Origin: Diphasiastrum complanatum | Lineage: Eukaryota; Streptophyta; Lycopodiopsida; Lycopodiales; Lycopodiaceae | DNA length: 64,000 nucleotides | Reading direction: 5' to 3' | NCBI GenBank assembly: GCA_029204225.1 | Contig: CM055113.1 | Span: 24,773,571 to 24,837,570, forward strand | In this document: positions 34,969 to 46,926 of the stretch, one piece after another | Numbering within the stretch: the stretch's first letter is position 1 | Layout: the number at the start of each line of letters is the position of its first letter | Position numbers and translations under genes: made by a program | Notes under the pieces: model-generated | What the model was told of the DNA's origin: nothing | Seen by the model: only the letters and a program-made list of their open reading frames with translations | Database searches by the model: none

Positions 34969-35882
34969 TTAGGTAGAGAGAAAAGAAGCCACGGCCTGCT
35001 CCGTGCTGAAGCCACTTCCTTTGTCATTGTCCACGTTGAAGATCATGATGCCTGGGATGGTCAACTGCTGGGCGGCTCCAATGAAGTCGGATCCCTGCAG
35101 TCCTCTGCCAGCCGCCTCCACGCTAGGTAGCAGCTTGCTAGCATCGAAGCTGCCAGCCACAGTGTTGTATCTGCTTATGAAGTCGGATTGCGATGCCAAG
35201 CCATCAGCATAGAACTGATAGTTCACATAGTCTATGGAGGAGCCGAAGTTGGCAAAGAGGTCTTCGTAGATGGAGATAGTGGTTCAAAAGGGGCAATGGA
35301 GGCTATGGAAATAGTTCCAGAGCTCTTGAGCTGGGAGATGAGACCACCGATGCACGTGGTGAAGGTGGCAGAGGTGGGAAAGTTCTCGTAGTCGACGTCG
35401 ACGCCGTCCAGCGAGTACTCAGAGACGAGGTTGGAGATGGAGCTGACTGCATTGCTGATCCAAGTGTCGGTGCTGGGGGGGTCGTACCAGTCGACATTCC
35501 TGGTGGTGCCGTCTGAGAGGAATTGGGAGAAGCCTGCGAGGCTGACAAGAAGCTTGACGTTGGGATTGCTCTGTTTGAAGCTCTGTGCAGACTGAGGAGT
35601 GAGACTGGAAGCCCAAAAGGCATTAAAGTTACCATTCTGAGTGTTGCCCGATGCGTCTGCATCGATGGCGAAGGACAGCGGTAAGATGTATTGTAAGGAG
35701 GCAGAGATAGGGAGATCCGTGAACTGTAGGTCTGATGCTCCAGAGGCGCCAATGTAATCTACGATGAGGTTGCCGTGGCTGAATTGGAGGAGTGCACGAC
35801 CTCCTGCCCCAGGGAACTGTCTGAGCGCATAGGCCGCGTTGATGGCCATCATACATAGTATCATCAGGAGCACAGGTTGCAT
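34969..35882 (-). pseudogene. GH18 chitinase-like gene, copy A, frameshifted
   Basis: Starts at the same MQPVLLM signal peptide as copies B and C, then follows their sequence with a few substitutions (S34F, Q155E), keeping the catalytic DGVDVDYE. One base is lost near 35285 (minus-strand CTTTTGAACC where the intact genes read CTTTTGGAGCC). After residue about 199 the frame goes astray (EPLSPSTKT) and stops near 35232. The rest of the normal protein is readable in the other frame from 35226 to 34969. The upstream ATG of copy B is ATA here. A truncated product would lack the last third of the TIM barrel, so it is most likely a pseudogene. Confidence 0.9.
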
Positions 35883-36208
35883 AGCTGAAACCCGGGGAAG
35901 TTGAATTCCTCGCCTCTGTGCTATCGGAATAATTTCTGAATCAGCCTTTACTAGAGTAGTGCTGTATGTATATATGGTATGTTGACGAATTGTGGGCTCA
36001 CAGATGAGACGACGAGGGGATATGAATTATGAGATGGACCAGAGCAGTGCAGTGCAGTGCAATTATGCTTGGGAATTTGTGAATGACAGCCCATTTTATT
36101 TATATGGGCTCGTGAAGACTTGGGGCAGAGGAATTCGCGTCTAATGTTGTGGAATAGAGCAACTAAGTCAGTTGCTTGACATAGTCTATCCATTATTATA
36201 GGGGGCGT

Positions 36209-36344
36209 GTTGAAACTCCCATAAAGAAATATGCCTGAGGGCCTACCTTGCTGGGAGGGCCCTTGCCCGAGGGCGGGAGCCCGAGGGCAGGCCTCGACCA
36301 GCAGCGAGGAAGGCCCGAGTTGAAACTCCCATAAAGAAATATGC
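36209..36344. repeat. 84-bp GC-rich insertion flanked by 26-bp direct repeats, in the copy A promoter flank
   Basis: GTTGAAACTCCCATAAAGAA and six further bases occur at 36209-36234 and 36319-36344, flanking GC-rich, partly palindromic DNA (GGGAGGGCCC, GAGGGC repeats). Copy B (near 54820-54860) has a single 26-bp unit and no insert. Confidence 0.88.
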
Positions 36345-36911
36345 ACCAAGTTCACCTTACGTGAATGAATCTGCATTTGCGACTATTTTTTCAGCGTTAA
36401 GGAAAGAGCAAGGGTAGTCTCTTGCATGCGTCTAAGAATAAGAACATATGTGCCTCAATTTTGTTTTTTCCCAATTGGTTAAATGCTCGTTACCCAACTT
36501 GGGCAACATCACCTTTACCTCATTGCTTTTTGGCCTTGCCTTGCAAAAGGCAATAAATACTGTGTGTTGAGGTCGGTCAACCACGGAGTTTGATACAAAG
36601 TCAACGTTAAAGGATATTAATATGTGGTAGTGGTCTTAATTTTTAAGGCTGAACCATCATCAATTGAGGGCTACTAAAGTAACATGCATTGTTGCCATTT
36701 CAAATTTAGTACGTCGAAGTGCAAATTGCATGAGCAAAAAGCAAAAGTTTTTTATTATCTTTTGCATGATCCTAAGCAAAGGCAAATTTCGAATGTGATC
36801 CGTTCATAAACTTTATAAATATGTGTGTGTTGATTAGCTGCCAGGTCTAGCATTCTATTGTAAACCCTAAACCCAAAAAATTGTATATTGAAGGAGAAAA
36901 ATTGTCAAAGT

Positions 36912-36912
<1 letters not shown>

Positions 36913-36979
<67 letters not shown>
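36913..36979. repeat. (CT)n microsatellite
   Basis: About 67 bp of uninterrupted CT. Confidence 0.95.
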
Positions 36980-36982
<3 letters not shown>

Positions 36983-38141
36983 TCATGATTTTCAGAAATT
37001 GAGCATATGAAGCAGCATGCTCTTGGAGCTGATCTTACTTCAAAATGAATCCCCACCTGTAGATGTCGTAGGGATAATATTGAGTGATATATATCTTCAA
37101 TAATCATATATGCAAAGATTACTGAAATATTTTGACCACTTAAGCCATGTGATGGACGTACTTGTGAACATGCATCAAAATCTCTTCTTGCTTTTTTTTA
37201 TCCCTCTAGTTTTAACTAATGCATGAGAATGTTGAAGAGCACTGTTTAAATCGACTGTAGGTGGAGTTACCCTTGTTGCAAGGGCCTGTTGAGGGTATGC
37301 ATGTCTTGTCGAACGAAGAAAATTGAAGCTAACCAATTATTTTGTGTTGAGATTTGTGTGTTAAATTTTCAACTTCAAGAGTAGTTCACTCTTCGGTTGA
37401 TGGAACCATCATCTACATGCCACTTGTAGATAGTACCGCTTCTTCTGGAACATTGATCTTATAAGAGCCAAGTGAGTAGCTAGTACCCAACTAACGATTG
37501 AATATGATTATTAATAGGCCCTGGTATGGAGCGGAGCATGTTATTCCCGTCTTGTATTTAGTTCAATATTCTGGTTGTACCAAGATTATAATGCGTAAAC
37601 TGAAATGAAATTTGGGTGTACATTTCTAAGTAACTTGAAATACTGGCAATGTGGCCAGTGTTTTTACATAGTCTGCAGAAATACACGGAGTTTGACAACA
37701 ATGTCATCTTTTTCACATTTTTCACCTATCGGGAATTGCGAGTAAATATGCAGAGTCGCATGTTTTGCATTTTCAAAGTGCCTCAAATGTTAAGGAAATG
37801 ACTATGGAAAAGTGTGGGGCAACCCTAAATCAGATTTAAGGACACTGTCGGGTTTTTCCCAAAATGCCAACACTGTCGCCTTTTTGCGACACCTTCGCCT
37901 GTGGCAATTTTAGTTCATTTTTGCAGAGTGACAATTTTGGTTCATTTATGCAGACAGACTGTTTATGGCCAATTTCCACCACTTATCAGCAATCAATTTA
38001 TGAGAAAAAACTGGATGGATGTCAGCGGACAGTAGCCAACTGGCGATCGCATTTGACGACCTAATTTCTTAGTATATATAGCTTTTCGTATTCATACATT
38101 ATCAAAGAAACTCAGAAGAAGTATTTGAATAGTTAGCTCGC

Positions 38142-38147
<6 letters not shown>

Positions 38148-38203
<56 letters not shown>
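38148..38203. repeat. (CT)n microsatellite
   Basis: About 55 bp of CT, preceded by the degenerate GCTCGCTCTCTAT. Confidence 0.93.
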
Positions 38204-38207
<4 letters not shown>

Positions 38208-38762
38208 CTGCGAGCTTGAACACTCTTGAGCATTCTAGCTCACGTCTTAGAGTTGTTTTAGAGATTGCTATTGCGTTACTGCTTATCATCATTGCACCTT
38301 TTTTAGACTTTCATTTTAGCTGCTAAGAGATAGCATAGAGTACATGGCTTTGATCCGCAATTTATTGTACTCATTTACTTCTGTTTCATTTTCATACTAA
38401 ATTAATACTATCTTTTATTGCGTTCAACTTCATCTCAGAATGTATGCGTTTATATAGTTCTTTTGCGACTAATTATTTATCTAGTGATTCGCAACAAATT
38501 ATTTGTCTGATAATTCAATGCATTATTGTTTGGCTTTATTGTATTGATGATTTCAAGGTTAGTTACTATAAGATCAAATGTGATTTATATCACTATTGTT
38601 TTGTTTGAAATTGATAGGCGTAGTCATGCATAGAGAAAGAGAAAGATAGTTAATTCCGCTGCACACGAAAAGATTTCTTTCTAGACATTCGAATTATTTT
38701 CATTCGAGTTCGTTTCTTTTCGAGTTCGACCTATCCTTCACACACCTATCTTTCACGCAATT

Positions 38763-41700
38763 ATGACATTGCATTCAAGCTTGCCCTCTACATATGAAAA
38801 CTGGGTGATGATCATATCGACACACTCAGATTTAACTCTTACTAGAGTTATCACTATGTTGCTACAAGAAGACAATAGAAGAAGTCAAGACGCTTTGTCT
38901 ACTTCCTCCTCTCAGGCTCTATATGTCAACAAAGGCTCTAAGCGATAGAAGCAGAAAAGCTCCAAGAAGGCTGCAATGAATCAGAAATAGACTCAAAGTC
39001 AAGAACAATCATCAAATCCCCAGTCGAAGAAGAAGATGTTTTGTAGGTATTGCAAGCGCAATAACCATGAAATCAAGGATTGCCGAATTCTCCAAGCGAA
39101 GAATGCAGCCAAGCAACTTGATCAACAAGGAAACGAAGTTTCATCATCTCCCCAGGTTGAAGTGGACGAAGGCGCATTCATGGTCAAAGATCAAAGCACA
39201 ATTTTGGATGATTCATGGTTTCTGGGTTCTAGAGCAACTCAACACATGACCAATCATCGTGAGATTTTCAACTCCTACATGCCTTACGGCACAAAGAAAT
39301 TTGTTCATCTTGGTGACAATAGTACTCACACTACTGAAGGTGAAGGTACTGTAAGATTACGATTCCAGCATAATCAGTTCAAATTACTATCAAAGGTCTT
39401 ATATGTTCCGAAACTCTCTACAAATATGTTATTAGTAAGTAGAATTACAGATTTAGGTCATAAGGTAGAAATCGAATCTGATCAATGCAAAATTATTGAT
39501 AGGAGTAATAAGGTCCTTGCACTCAGCAAGAGGCAGGATTACTTATATAGATTGGCACATTGTTATTTTGAGTCTAGTCAAATCTTGAAAACCTCTGTTC
39601 TAGTCAATAAAGCATTACTATGGCATCATCGCTTAGGACACTTGAATTATGCATATGTTTTGAACATGTCCAGACAATCCGTGGTTCTTGATCCCGACTA
39701 TCCTTCTGGTAAGGTCGATCTCCCTGTCTATCATAGCTGCATCTTTGGAAGGTAGGCTAAGATTCCTTTTAGATCAAACCACAGGCATGCAGCAAAAGAT
39801 CTATTAGATGTTGTTCATATAGATATATGTGGACCTATGCAAACTCCTTCATTTCTAGATGCAAAGTATTTCATTACTTTTATTGATGAATTCTCTAGAA
39901 GAACAACTGTTTATTTCATTAAACAGAAATGAGAGGCTTTCATCAAATTCAGACAATTCAAAGAGCATGCTAAGAATCAAACTGGAAAACGAATCAAAGC
40001 ACTAAGTTCAGATAACGGGAGAGAATACATCTCCACCGAACTCAAGGAGTATTGCCTTAACAACGACATTGAGCAACAATACATTACCTCCTATTCGCCT
40101 CAATCAAATGGTCTTGCTGAGAGAAAGAACAGAACCTTAGTTGAATCAACAAAGTGCATGTTATCACATGCGACACTTTTGAAGTCCTTATGAGCTGGAT
40201 TGTTTCAACAACAACCTATATTCAAAACAGATGTCCTACTAAAGCTCTCTCAGATAAAACACCATTCGAAGTTTGGACAGGTTCCAGACCTTCTTTATCA
40301 AACTTATGAGTTTTTGGATGTACTGCTTTTGTGCAGATTCCTCATGATCTCAGAAAGAAGCTCAACTTCTAGAGTATCAAATGTGTTTTCATCAACTACA
40401 TTACTTCAGATCAAGCCTACAACTTGTTTGATCCCATCGAGTTGAAGATATTCACTAGTTGGGATGTCATCTTCATTGAAGATCAGTTTCAAGACCTCAA
40501 AGGAAAATGAAGTCTCCATGTAGCCGACCTATCAGATTCTCTTGACACATTGAACTTTCCAGTTCCTCAGTCAACTATTCCCATTGAAGGTCCAAGCTCT
40601 TTTTCTTTTGACGAACAACAAATCAACGGTGAATTAGAAGTTGATGATGTTACAGATCAGCAACTACAGTATGACGGAAATGATCAACTTCCTCTATTAC
40701 CCAGAAGATCATCAAGGACTAGCAGATCACATGTGAGGTATATCAACGAGTCTGCAGCCTATCTTGTTTAGGAACCGATGACTGTCCAAGAGGCACTCAG
40801 TCAGCCCAATTCAGATCTTTGGAAAGAAGCTATGGATGAAGAGCATTCATCTCTTATCAAGAACCAGACATGGACAATTGTCAAATTACCTGCTAGCAAA
40901 CCCATAGTTGATTACAAATGGATTTTTAAAGTCAAGTACAATGCAGATGGAAGCATCAACAGGAGAAAGACACGACTTGTTGTCAGAGGATTTTCTCAGG
41001 TATACAACATCGATTACACTAAGACCTTCAATACAGTAGTCAAGGATTCTTCTATCTGACTTTTGCTATCATTTGCCACTGCAACATATTTGGAAATACA
41101 TCAAATGGATGTACAGACAACATATCTTAATGGAGTTATCGAAGAAGACATTTACATGGTGCAATCATGTGTGTAAATTCCATAAGGCAATTTATGGCTT
41201 GAAGCAATCTGCTCGAGCATGGTTTCAAAGGATCAATTCTTTTCTTATTGATCACGTCTACACACCTACCTCTTCAGATTCAAATGTTTATTTCAATGTA
41301 GTGCAGTAGTCTTTTACCGTTATCACTTTATACGTGGATGATACATTGCTTTTCAACAATAGTACTGATCTGATAAAAGAGGAGAAGATGATGCTATCTT
41401 TTGAATTCGACATGACCGATCTGGACGAAGCTCATTTCTGCCTTAGTATACAAATCCACAGAGACAAAAAATAGAAGGTGGTCTACATTACACAACAGAG
41501 GTACATCTACAACATGTTAGTCAGATATAATCTGATTAATTGCAAGTTAGCTCTCTCACCAATGGAACCAGGTCTCAAATTTTCAAAGGACTAGTGTCCC
41601 CAAACAATTCATGAGAAGTAGCAGATGCGTGAGTATTCTTACCATTCTATTATAGGATGTCTTATGTACGCCATCATCTGTACCATGCCAGACATAGCTT

Positions 41701-41810
41701 TTGCAGTCAGCTCTCTCAGTCAATTTATGACTAATCTTGGTGTAACACATTGGAAGGCTCTTATCAGAGTCATGAGATATCTTTGAGCCACATATATGAA
41801 CAACTTCTCC
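38763..41810 (+). pseudogene. Copia element 4, heavily decayed
   Basis: Reading starts late in Gag (SSLPSTYENWVM at 38763). It continues with a CCHC knuckle (CRYCKRNNHEIKDC, 39042), a protease whose active-site DSG is destroyed (WFLGSRATQHM), GAG-pre-integrase LLWHHRLGHLNY (39618) and integrase in other frames (VHIDICGPM near 39815, LSSDNGREYIS near 40005, NGLAERKN near 40110). RT starts at DYKWIFKVKYNADGS (40909) and its LYVDD box is near 41325; partial RNase H runs to about 41790. Many stops and frameshifts are present; no 3' LTR was found. It is related to the remnant at 52653-54485. Confidence 0.88.
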
Positions 41811-42190
41811 TGTTTTTGAGAGGACTCTTGTGCTATTTTTTATGCAAGCACTAGCATTGATCAAAATCGCTCTCACTTTTTGTGCTACATATTCTAATTC
41901 ATAATGTGCATGTATATGTATTCTTTTACAAAAAAATATTTACATTTGGACATGTGCAACTTAAGTTTTCCTCTGCAAGGAAGGCATAGCCTCTGCAAAT
42001 GCCATCTTTCTTGTCGTCATCCCCCCGATGCTGCCACCAATCCCCTCCTCCTATGCAAGTTCTTGATCAAGCTGCTCCTCTTGCTCTTGATCAACATGCA
42101 CATGCAATTATAGGTACTTTGTGAAATTTGAATGCAATGCAATCCTATTTTAACTACACAAGTAATTTGTGAAAGTTTAATGCAATGTAA
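41811..42190. other. Unassigned DNA
   Basis: A spacer with a direct repeat of about 45 bp (TTTGTGAAA...TGCAATGCAATCCTATTTTAACTA near 42118 and 42168). No gene is visible. Confidence 0.45.
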
Positions 42191-42317
42191 TCCTATTTTA
42201 ACTAAAGAGTAGTTTCAACTAAAACCGTACGGTTTGGGAGTTTTGATTAGCACTCTACTATGTTCTTTCTTTTTTTAATCCTCGTGTGTGTTATGGTTTT
42301 AGGGTTTAGAGTGTGCT
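42191..42317 (-). repeat. Inverted partial unit of the 27881-29960 array
   Basis: The reverse complement reproduces the segment from CTCTAAACCCTAAAAC through AACATAGTAGAGTGCTAATC to the palindrome AACCGTACGGTT (42221-42233). It stops where the copia 5 remnant begins and resumes at 43986. Confidence 0.82.
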
Positions 42318-43741
42318 TATAAGAACATAAAGGTTTGGATCTGAATTTGTTCTTACAGACCCATGAGAAAGAAAGTAATTGTCAATGCGTCCATACCATG
42401 CGCGTGGCACTTGCTTAAGGCCATAAAGTACTTTGTGTAGTTTACATACCTTCTGCTCTTGCCCTTTTGCCATGAAGCCCAGTGGTTGGACCATGTAAAC
42501 TTCTTCCTCTAAGTCACCATTTAAAAATACAGACTTCACATCCATTTGATGGATCTTCCACCCAAAATGAGATGCTAAGGCAATGATAAGACATAGCAAA
42601 GTCCACTTAGCCACTGGAGCAAATGTCTCTTCATAGTCAATTCCTTTGCTTTGCTCATAACCCTTCACTACTAGGCGTGCCTTATGCTTTGCTATCGTGC
42701 CATCCGCATGAAACTTTGTTCTAAACACCCATTTGTTGTCAATGGGTTTCTTTCCAAGTGGTAGATCAACCAACTCCCATGTATCATGTTTGTGGATGGA
42801 TTATATCTCCTCTTCCATTGCCCTTTGCCACTCTTTGTGATCTTTTGCCTCATCAAAGGTTGATGGCTCTCAACACTTCAAATTGTCACTCATTAGGGCA
42901 TAGTTCACATGATAATAATCGGGAGACTTCCTTTCCCACGTTGATCTTCTCACTTCTCCTTGTGTGCTAGATCCTGGTTGATTTAGCTTTGCGTCCTTCA
43001 TGATCTTTTCATACCATTTTGGTATCTTAGATTCAGGTGATACACTATGTAGAGAGTATGTATCCCAAGGAGTGTCTAAGTAATGTCTTTTACTTCCAAC
43101 CATTTTCTCCTTTATTGCTCCTATTGGCAAGTACCTCCCCCCCCCCAGGCTCTTGAATAGGTGGTGTCCTTTCATACTCTTTGCAAACTCTTCAATGAAT
43201 GAGCTATGGCTGCTACTTATGGATCGATCTAGCTATTTTCTTTCTCCACGGCCAGTCGCGGTCTCCTAGTTACTGGGTCGCACTACCAGGGCGCCCATCC
43301 TCAGCTACTTATAGCTCTGAAAATGTCCTCCTACAAGGAGATATTCACGGTTTTGCTCTTTGAAACCCTAGCAGCTTTGAAGAGAAGGATATATTGGGCT
43401 TTACTCAGGCTTTCCCTGAGCTTTCACTTGCAACTCCTATCTGGCTGAGGTCGCCCTACAACAGACAATATTCTACTCCAAACTGCTCTTCAAACGGTGT
43501 TAAATTGGATTCAAACCAATCACACATGCCAAGCAACCCTTCAGAAGATTTTTCAGCTTCAATTTTTGCTTCCCTCTGATTCAGCTGACAATCCCCTGCC
43601 TCTGAATCTTCTTACAATTTTGAGCTATTCGACGAATCTCCACGGACTTGATTTTGTGCTTCCTAGCCAACAAACCATTGTGAATTCGTAGCCTTCTGTT
43701 CTTGTCCAGTGATTCAAGCCACCAAAGGCTCTGATACCAAG
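42306..43741 (-). pseudogene. Copia element 5, minus-strand remnant related to element 3
   Basis: The 42306-42773 frame reads RT from DNKWVFRTKFHADGT through motif A HQMDVKSVFLNG to SDPNLYVL and stops before the YVDD box. The upstream linker is in another frame (42870-43175). Nothing like integrase, protease or Gag is found between 43176 and the primer-binding-site-like GGCTCTGATACCA at 43729-43741. Most of the element is therefore deleted, leaving the 5' end joined to the RT linker. Confidence 0.8.
43729..43741 (-). promoter_or_regulatory. Primer-binding site of copia element 5
   Basis: Minus-strand TGGTATCAGAGCC, complementary to initiator tRNA-Met. The adjoining 43742-43985 is probably 5' LTR, though it lacks a clear CA terminus next to the site and no second LTR copy exists in the window. 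Confidence 0.65.
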
Positions 43742-43985
43742 TTAAGAAACACAGTTTAAACACCCGACCGGATCAATCACCCCATCACAACGTCAAGTGC
43801 AACAAGACAAGACAACATAATTGCTCTCCACAACTTGTATATTCAACTAATTAGTAAGTACAAAGAAAAGTTTCTTAAAAGCACTCAAAGGGCTCGTAAA
43901 AGAAAGATGGCCCGATAACTCTAGAACTAAGCACACGTGGTGTCGTCGCAATAAGAAAGCACTGTATAAGTCGATCATTGCTATT

Positions 43986-44057
43986 TTAACTGTGTTATGG
44001 TTTTAGGGTTTAGAGTGTGCGTGTGCGTGTGTGATGCCATTCGTTTATGTTTCATGC
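43986..44057 (-). repeat. Second part of the inverted array unit
   Basis: The reverse complement runs from GGCATGAAACATAAACGAATGG through the (CA)n block to CTCTAAACCCTAAAACCATA. It repeats about 25 bp (GTTATGGTTTTAGGGTTTAG...) already seen at 42290-42317. Confidence 0.78.
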
Positions 44058-44095
44058 CATCTTTGCAACTGGAGCAAAGGTCTCCTCATAATCAA
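44058..44095 (-). pseudogene. Orphan 12-codon fragment of copia reverse transcriptase
   Basis: The minus strand encodes DYEETFAPVAKM, the conserved RT segment found in all copia elements here, with no RT sequence on either side. It is joined directly to the inverted array unit. Confidence 0.8.
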
Positions 44096-45311
44096 GTCCA
44101 TAGACCCTAGTTTTGTTATTTTAATTTTGAACTATTATAGGTATTGAGTCAAAGCTACAAGGGCAATACCAGCATATAAATAAATTTTCCATCTATAATT
44201 ATCCACATACCCTTAACCTAAGAATAGTGGTGAACACACAAGATCTAACACTATTCATGCAACGACAAGATGCTTAATGCAAGGTAACCATCCACAAAAC
44301 ATGCTGCAAACTGAAAAATTGGCGTAGCTGACTGCCTATAACTTTTGAATTGTAACTCAAAATTAGGTCATTCTGGTGCCGTTGCAAAGCTCTCGTCGAG
44401 CTCTTTCCAAAAAAAAAAAAAAAAAAAAAAAAGTTGAAGACTCTAATATCGGATCGACGCGCGCCCTTAGAATTTTACCGGGTCAAACTGGTCAACCACT
44501 CGTAGATCCGATATTATGTTGACCGTTGATTGTTTATCGCCCAAAACTTTGACTGATAATATCTCTTTAACCATATCTCAAAATTGGGTCATCTTGGATG
44601 CCGTTGAAAAGCTCTTGTCGAGGGCTTTCCAATGGCATTGTAATCATCTCAATTTGAGTTGTCTTTCAAAAGTTTGCATTTTCAATATCAGTTCAGCGTG
44701 TCCGACCCAACCATGATATTCCTGTTTCGGACTCCTGCGTGCAACATCCGATATCGCCTAGTTTCCGACTTTTCTGTCTGATATCGGTTTGGCGTGCCCG
44801 ACCTACATTCTACAGTTGCTGACTTTCTACGCGCGCGCTGATCCGATATTGGGTCCGCAAATGGCTCGCACGAAGCAAACAGAATAGAGATGTCCGAATG
44901 CAAGGAGGCCACCACGGAAATCCACCACCACCTCGTCATCCACCACCGCCTCCTAGGCCAAGGGGGCACGCCATGTGACCCGCCATGACTGAAGGATATC
45001 CGAATGATCTATGCGTGTGCTGAACTGATATTTGGACGTGAAATTCAAACGTAAAGTTTTCTTTATTATCATGTTTTAGAAATGATTGCCCTCGTAAGTT
45101 TCCGTGAACGTATCATATCTCTAGGGACGGAATTTGGTGGCCATTATTCTTCATTGACAGACCATTCATTACTTTTAGGCGCAGGTACCATGATGTAATA
45201 TTACTATTAGTGGACGTTTACAGCCCCGAATTATATGACAAATGTATGGCTGTTATTACAAGCACGCTTAATTAATTAATGCTTGAAGTTAGAGCTAGTT
45301 TTAACCACAGT
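44096..45311. other. Unassigned DNA with a 24-bp poly-A and a dispersed repeat
   Basis: Poly-A at 44409-44432. Positions 44331-44700 contain two variants of a motif around ATAACTTTTGAA...CTCAATTTGAGTTGT that also lies at 31980-32240 inside the TIR element. A GC-richer stretch (about 44720-44980) repeats CCGATATT/ATCCGATAT motifs. No credible gene. Confidence 0.5.
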
Positions 45312-45446
45312 AGTTAGAATGCGGACAGTACTGGAAATTCAAAAAACGCAACCAAATAGTACCGGTTTTCATTTTCTCTCTACCTAACCTCTCTCTAAAG
45401 TCAAATTTCTTAAAGGGCCCATTTTGAGCCCAAATTTCCCCTAATG
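45312..45446 (-). repeat. Inverted copy of the left end of the TIR element
   Basis: The reverse complement from 45446 reads CATTAGGGGAAATTTGGGCT and continues with TTAGAGAGAGGTTAGGTAGAG, matching 30127-30250 at a glance over about 135 bp. The matching partner end was not found. Confidence 0.6.
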
Positions 45447-45559
45447 CAACCAAACCACTTTTTGGCCACAATCTTTTACGATTGCTTTTCAACCTTCAGG
45501 ATGCATGCCTTCTAATGTGAACATTGAAGTCGAAATGGATACAATAGAACTCTTACCTC

Positions 45560-46042
45560 ATCGTTAAAGGAGATGGAAAGGAGATGCACCATTATTGGAA
45601 TTCATACCCAGTAGAGAGGTTGCAATGAACAAATTTGTTGCAATACGATGACCTCCAGATGAAGATGTTGTAGCATGAGCCTCATTCTGGATGGCAAAGG
45701 TTGTCGGAGTAGGGACCAATGCTGATGGTATGGCCACTTCACTCAAAGCATTATGGTATGAACCTAACTCCACTCGGAGACGTGGAAACAATCCAATTGA
45801 CAACAAAGAATTATACGAAGAGTATCTTTCAAAAGACTGGGTTTCAAACAATTTACGGTGTAGAAGATGTAGATATTAATGCTGTGATTTATGCATGGAA
45901 AACCAAGGCAAAAAAGATGGTAAAGAAACATGGATATGATGTCGAAAGATCAATATCTATTCCAAAAATCTCTCGAGCACACATCAAGGAGTATTTGTAC
46001 AAATTGGTTGGTGCATGTGCAGCTGATGTTGATGAGTACTAG
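45560..46042 (+). pseudogene. Unrecognised protein fragment
   Basis: Two overlapping frames give a plausible single protein: WMAKVVGVGTNADGM and SLKALWYEPNSTRRRGNN (45691-45850), then YGVEDVDINAVIYAWKTK to KLVGACAADVDEY (45870-46042). The FW-AKV...LWYEP pattern resembles the BAH-like tails found on some transposon proteins, but I cannot assign it. It needs one frameshift near 45855. No start, intron or upstream exon is evident. Confidence 0.35.
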
Positions 46043-46842
46043 GTTGAAGCTGTAAATTTTTTGATAGTTGCAGTTCTAGCCTAACAATTTTGTAAAAACC
46101 CGGTTTTTTGTATGCTAGGGTGGGCATGTCACCCCAAGTTAATTGTATTCCATGGCATGTGTATTGTAAGACCATGAGGAAGTTGTAATGTGGAAAGTTT
46201 AACGACTTTTAGAGATTCTAAAGGATCTAAATAGTTGATTTGAATTTGCAACCTTTAGGTTAGAATAATTTAGTCTAATTCAAGGTTAAACTTGTGCATA
46301 TTCTACTCTTTGGTTTTGGCAAATGCACGATGTGCAATATGATTGTACATTTTGGTTCAAGCTCTAAAATTGCACCAAAGAGGTGCACATTTTGTAATAG
46401 TCATTCAACAATCAGAAAGGAATCCTTGCCTATGTACATTTGCACATACTTTTCAATAAAAAAAATATTTTGCAATTTCGGTTACTTAATCCATGATGTG
46501 TCTTAATTGCAGTTTTGTGTTTCTTTTTGTGTTTTTTGCAAATTTAAAATGATCATGATGCTCTTACGAAATGATGTTTATTCTAATAGTGCATATTCTA
46601 ATAACATCTCAAATTAGTTTCTATCTCTCATTTCATGAACCTTAAAGTCTGCGCAACTAATTTGAAGATCCAATGTTATATGTCTCTTGAGATGTCATAA
46701 TTGTAGGTAGTGAATGTAATTTTCATAAGCGATACACTAAATTTATATATAAGAATATAAAATTAAAATCGAAATATCAAAACGAGTGTATTTAAATATG
46801 TGGTGAATGTGGAACCAAATTTCATTTCCATGTTCTATCCCA

Positions 46843-46845
<3 letters not shown>
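46043..46845. other. Unassigned AT-rich DNA
   Basis: No gene, LTR or structured repeat seen. Confidence 0.5.
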
Positions 46846-46913
<68 letters not shown>

Positions 46914-46926
46914 CAGAGGGGGGGGG
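46846..46926. repeat. (GA)n microsatellite with an impure G-rich end
   Basis: About 60 bp of GA, then GACAGAGAGACAGAG and a run of nine G. Confidence 0.93.

Larger units (their letters stand above)
33021..36775 (-). repeat. Chitinase block, copy A (inverted relative to copy B)
   Basis: Positions 33021-34260 match 62213-64000 in direct orientation. Positions about 34110-36775 match 57058-54480 in inverted orientation, including the GH18 gene, both flanks and the promoter. Between 36345 and 36480 copy A carries extra sequence not seen in copy B. The minus-strand frame 34191-34529 corresponds to 56626-56955 in copy B. It is probably only flank DNA, since it has no recognisable domain. Confidence 0.88.
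36776..38762. other. Mostly unassigned DNA, possibly holding a diverged copia LTR
   Basis: Contains two (CT)n tracts (36913-36979 and 38148-38203). Sequence near 37870-37920 (CCTTTTTGCGACACCTTCGC) resembles the LTR region near 52210-52250 (CCTTTTTCACACCTTCGC), so part of 37800-38762 may be the 5' LTR of the copia remnant that follows. No protein gene is visible. Confidence 0.4.
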
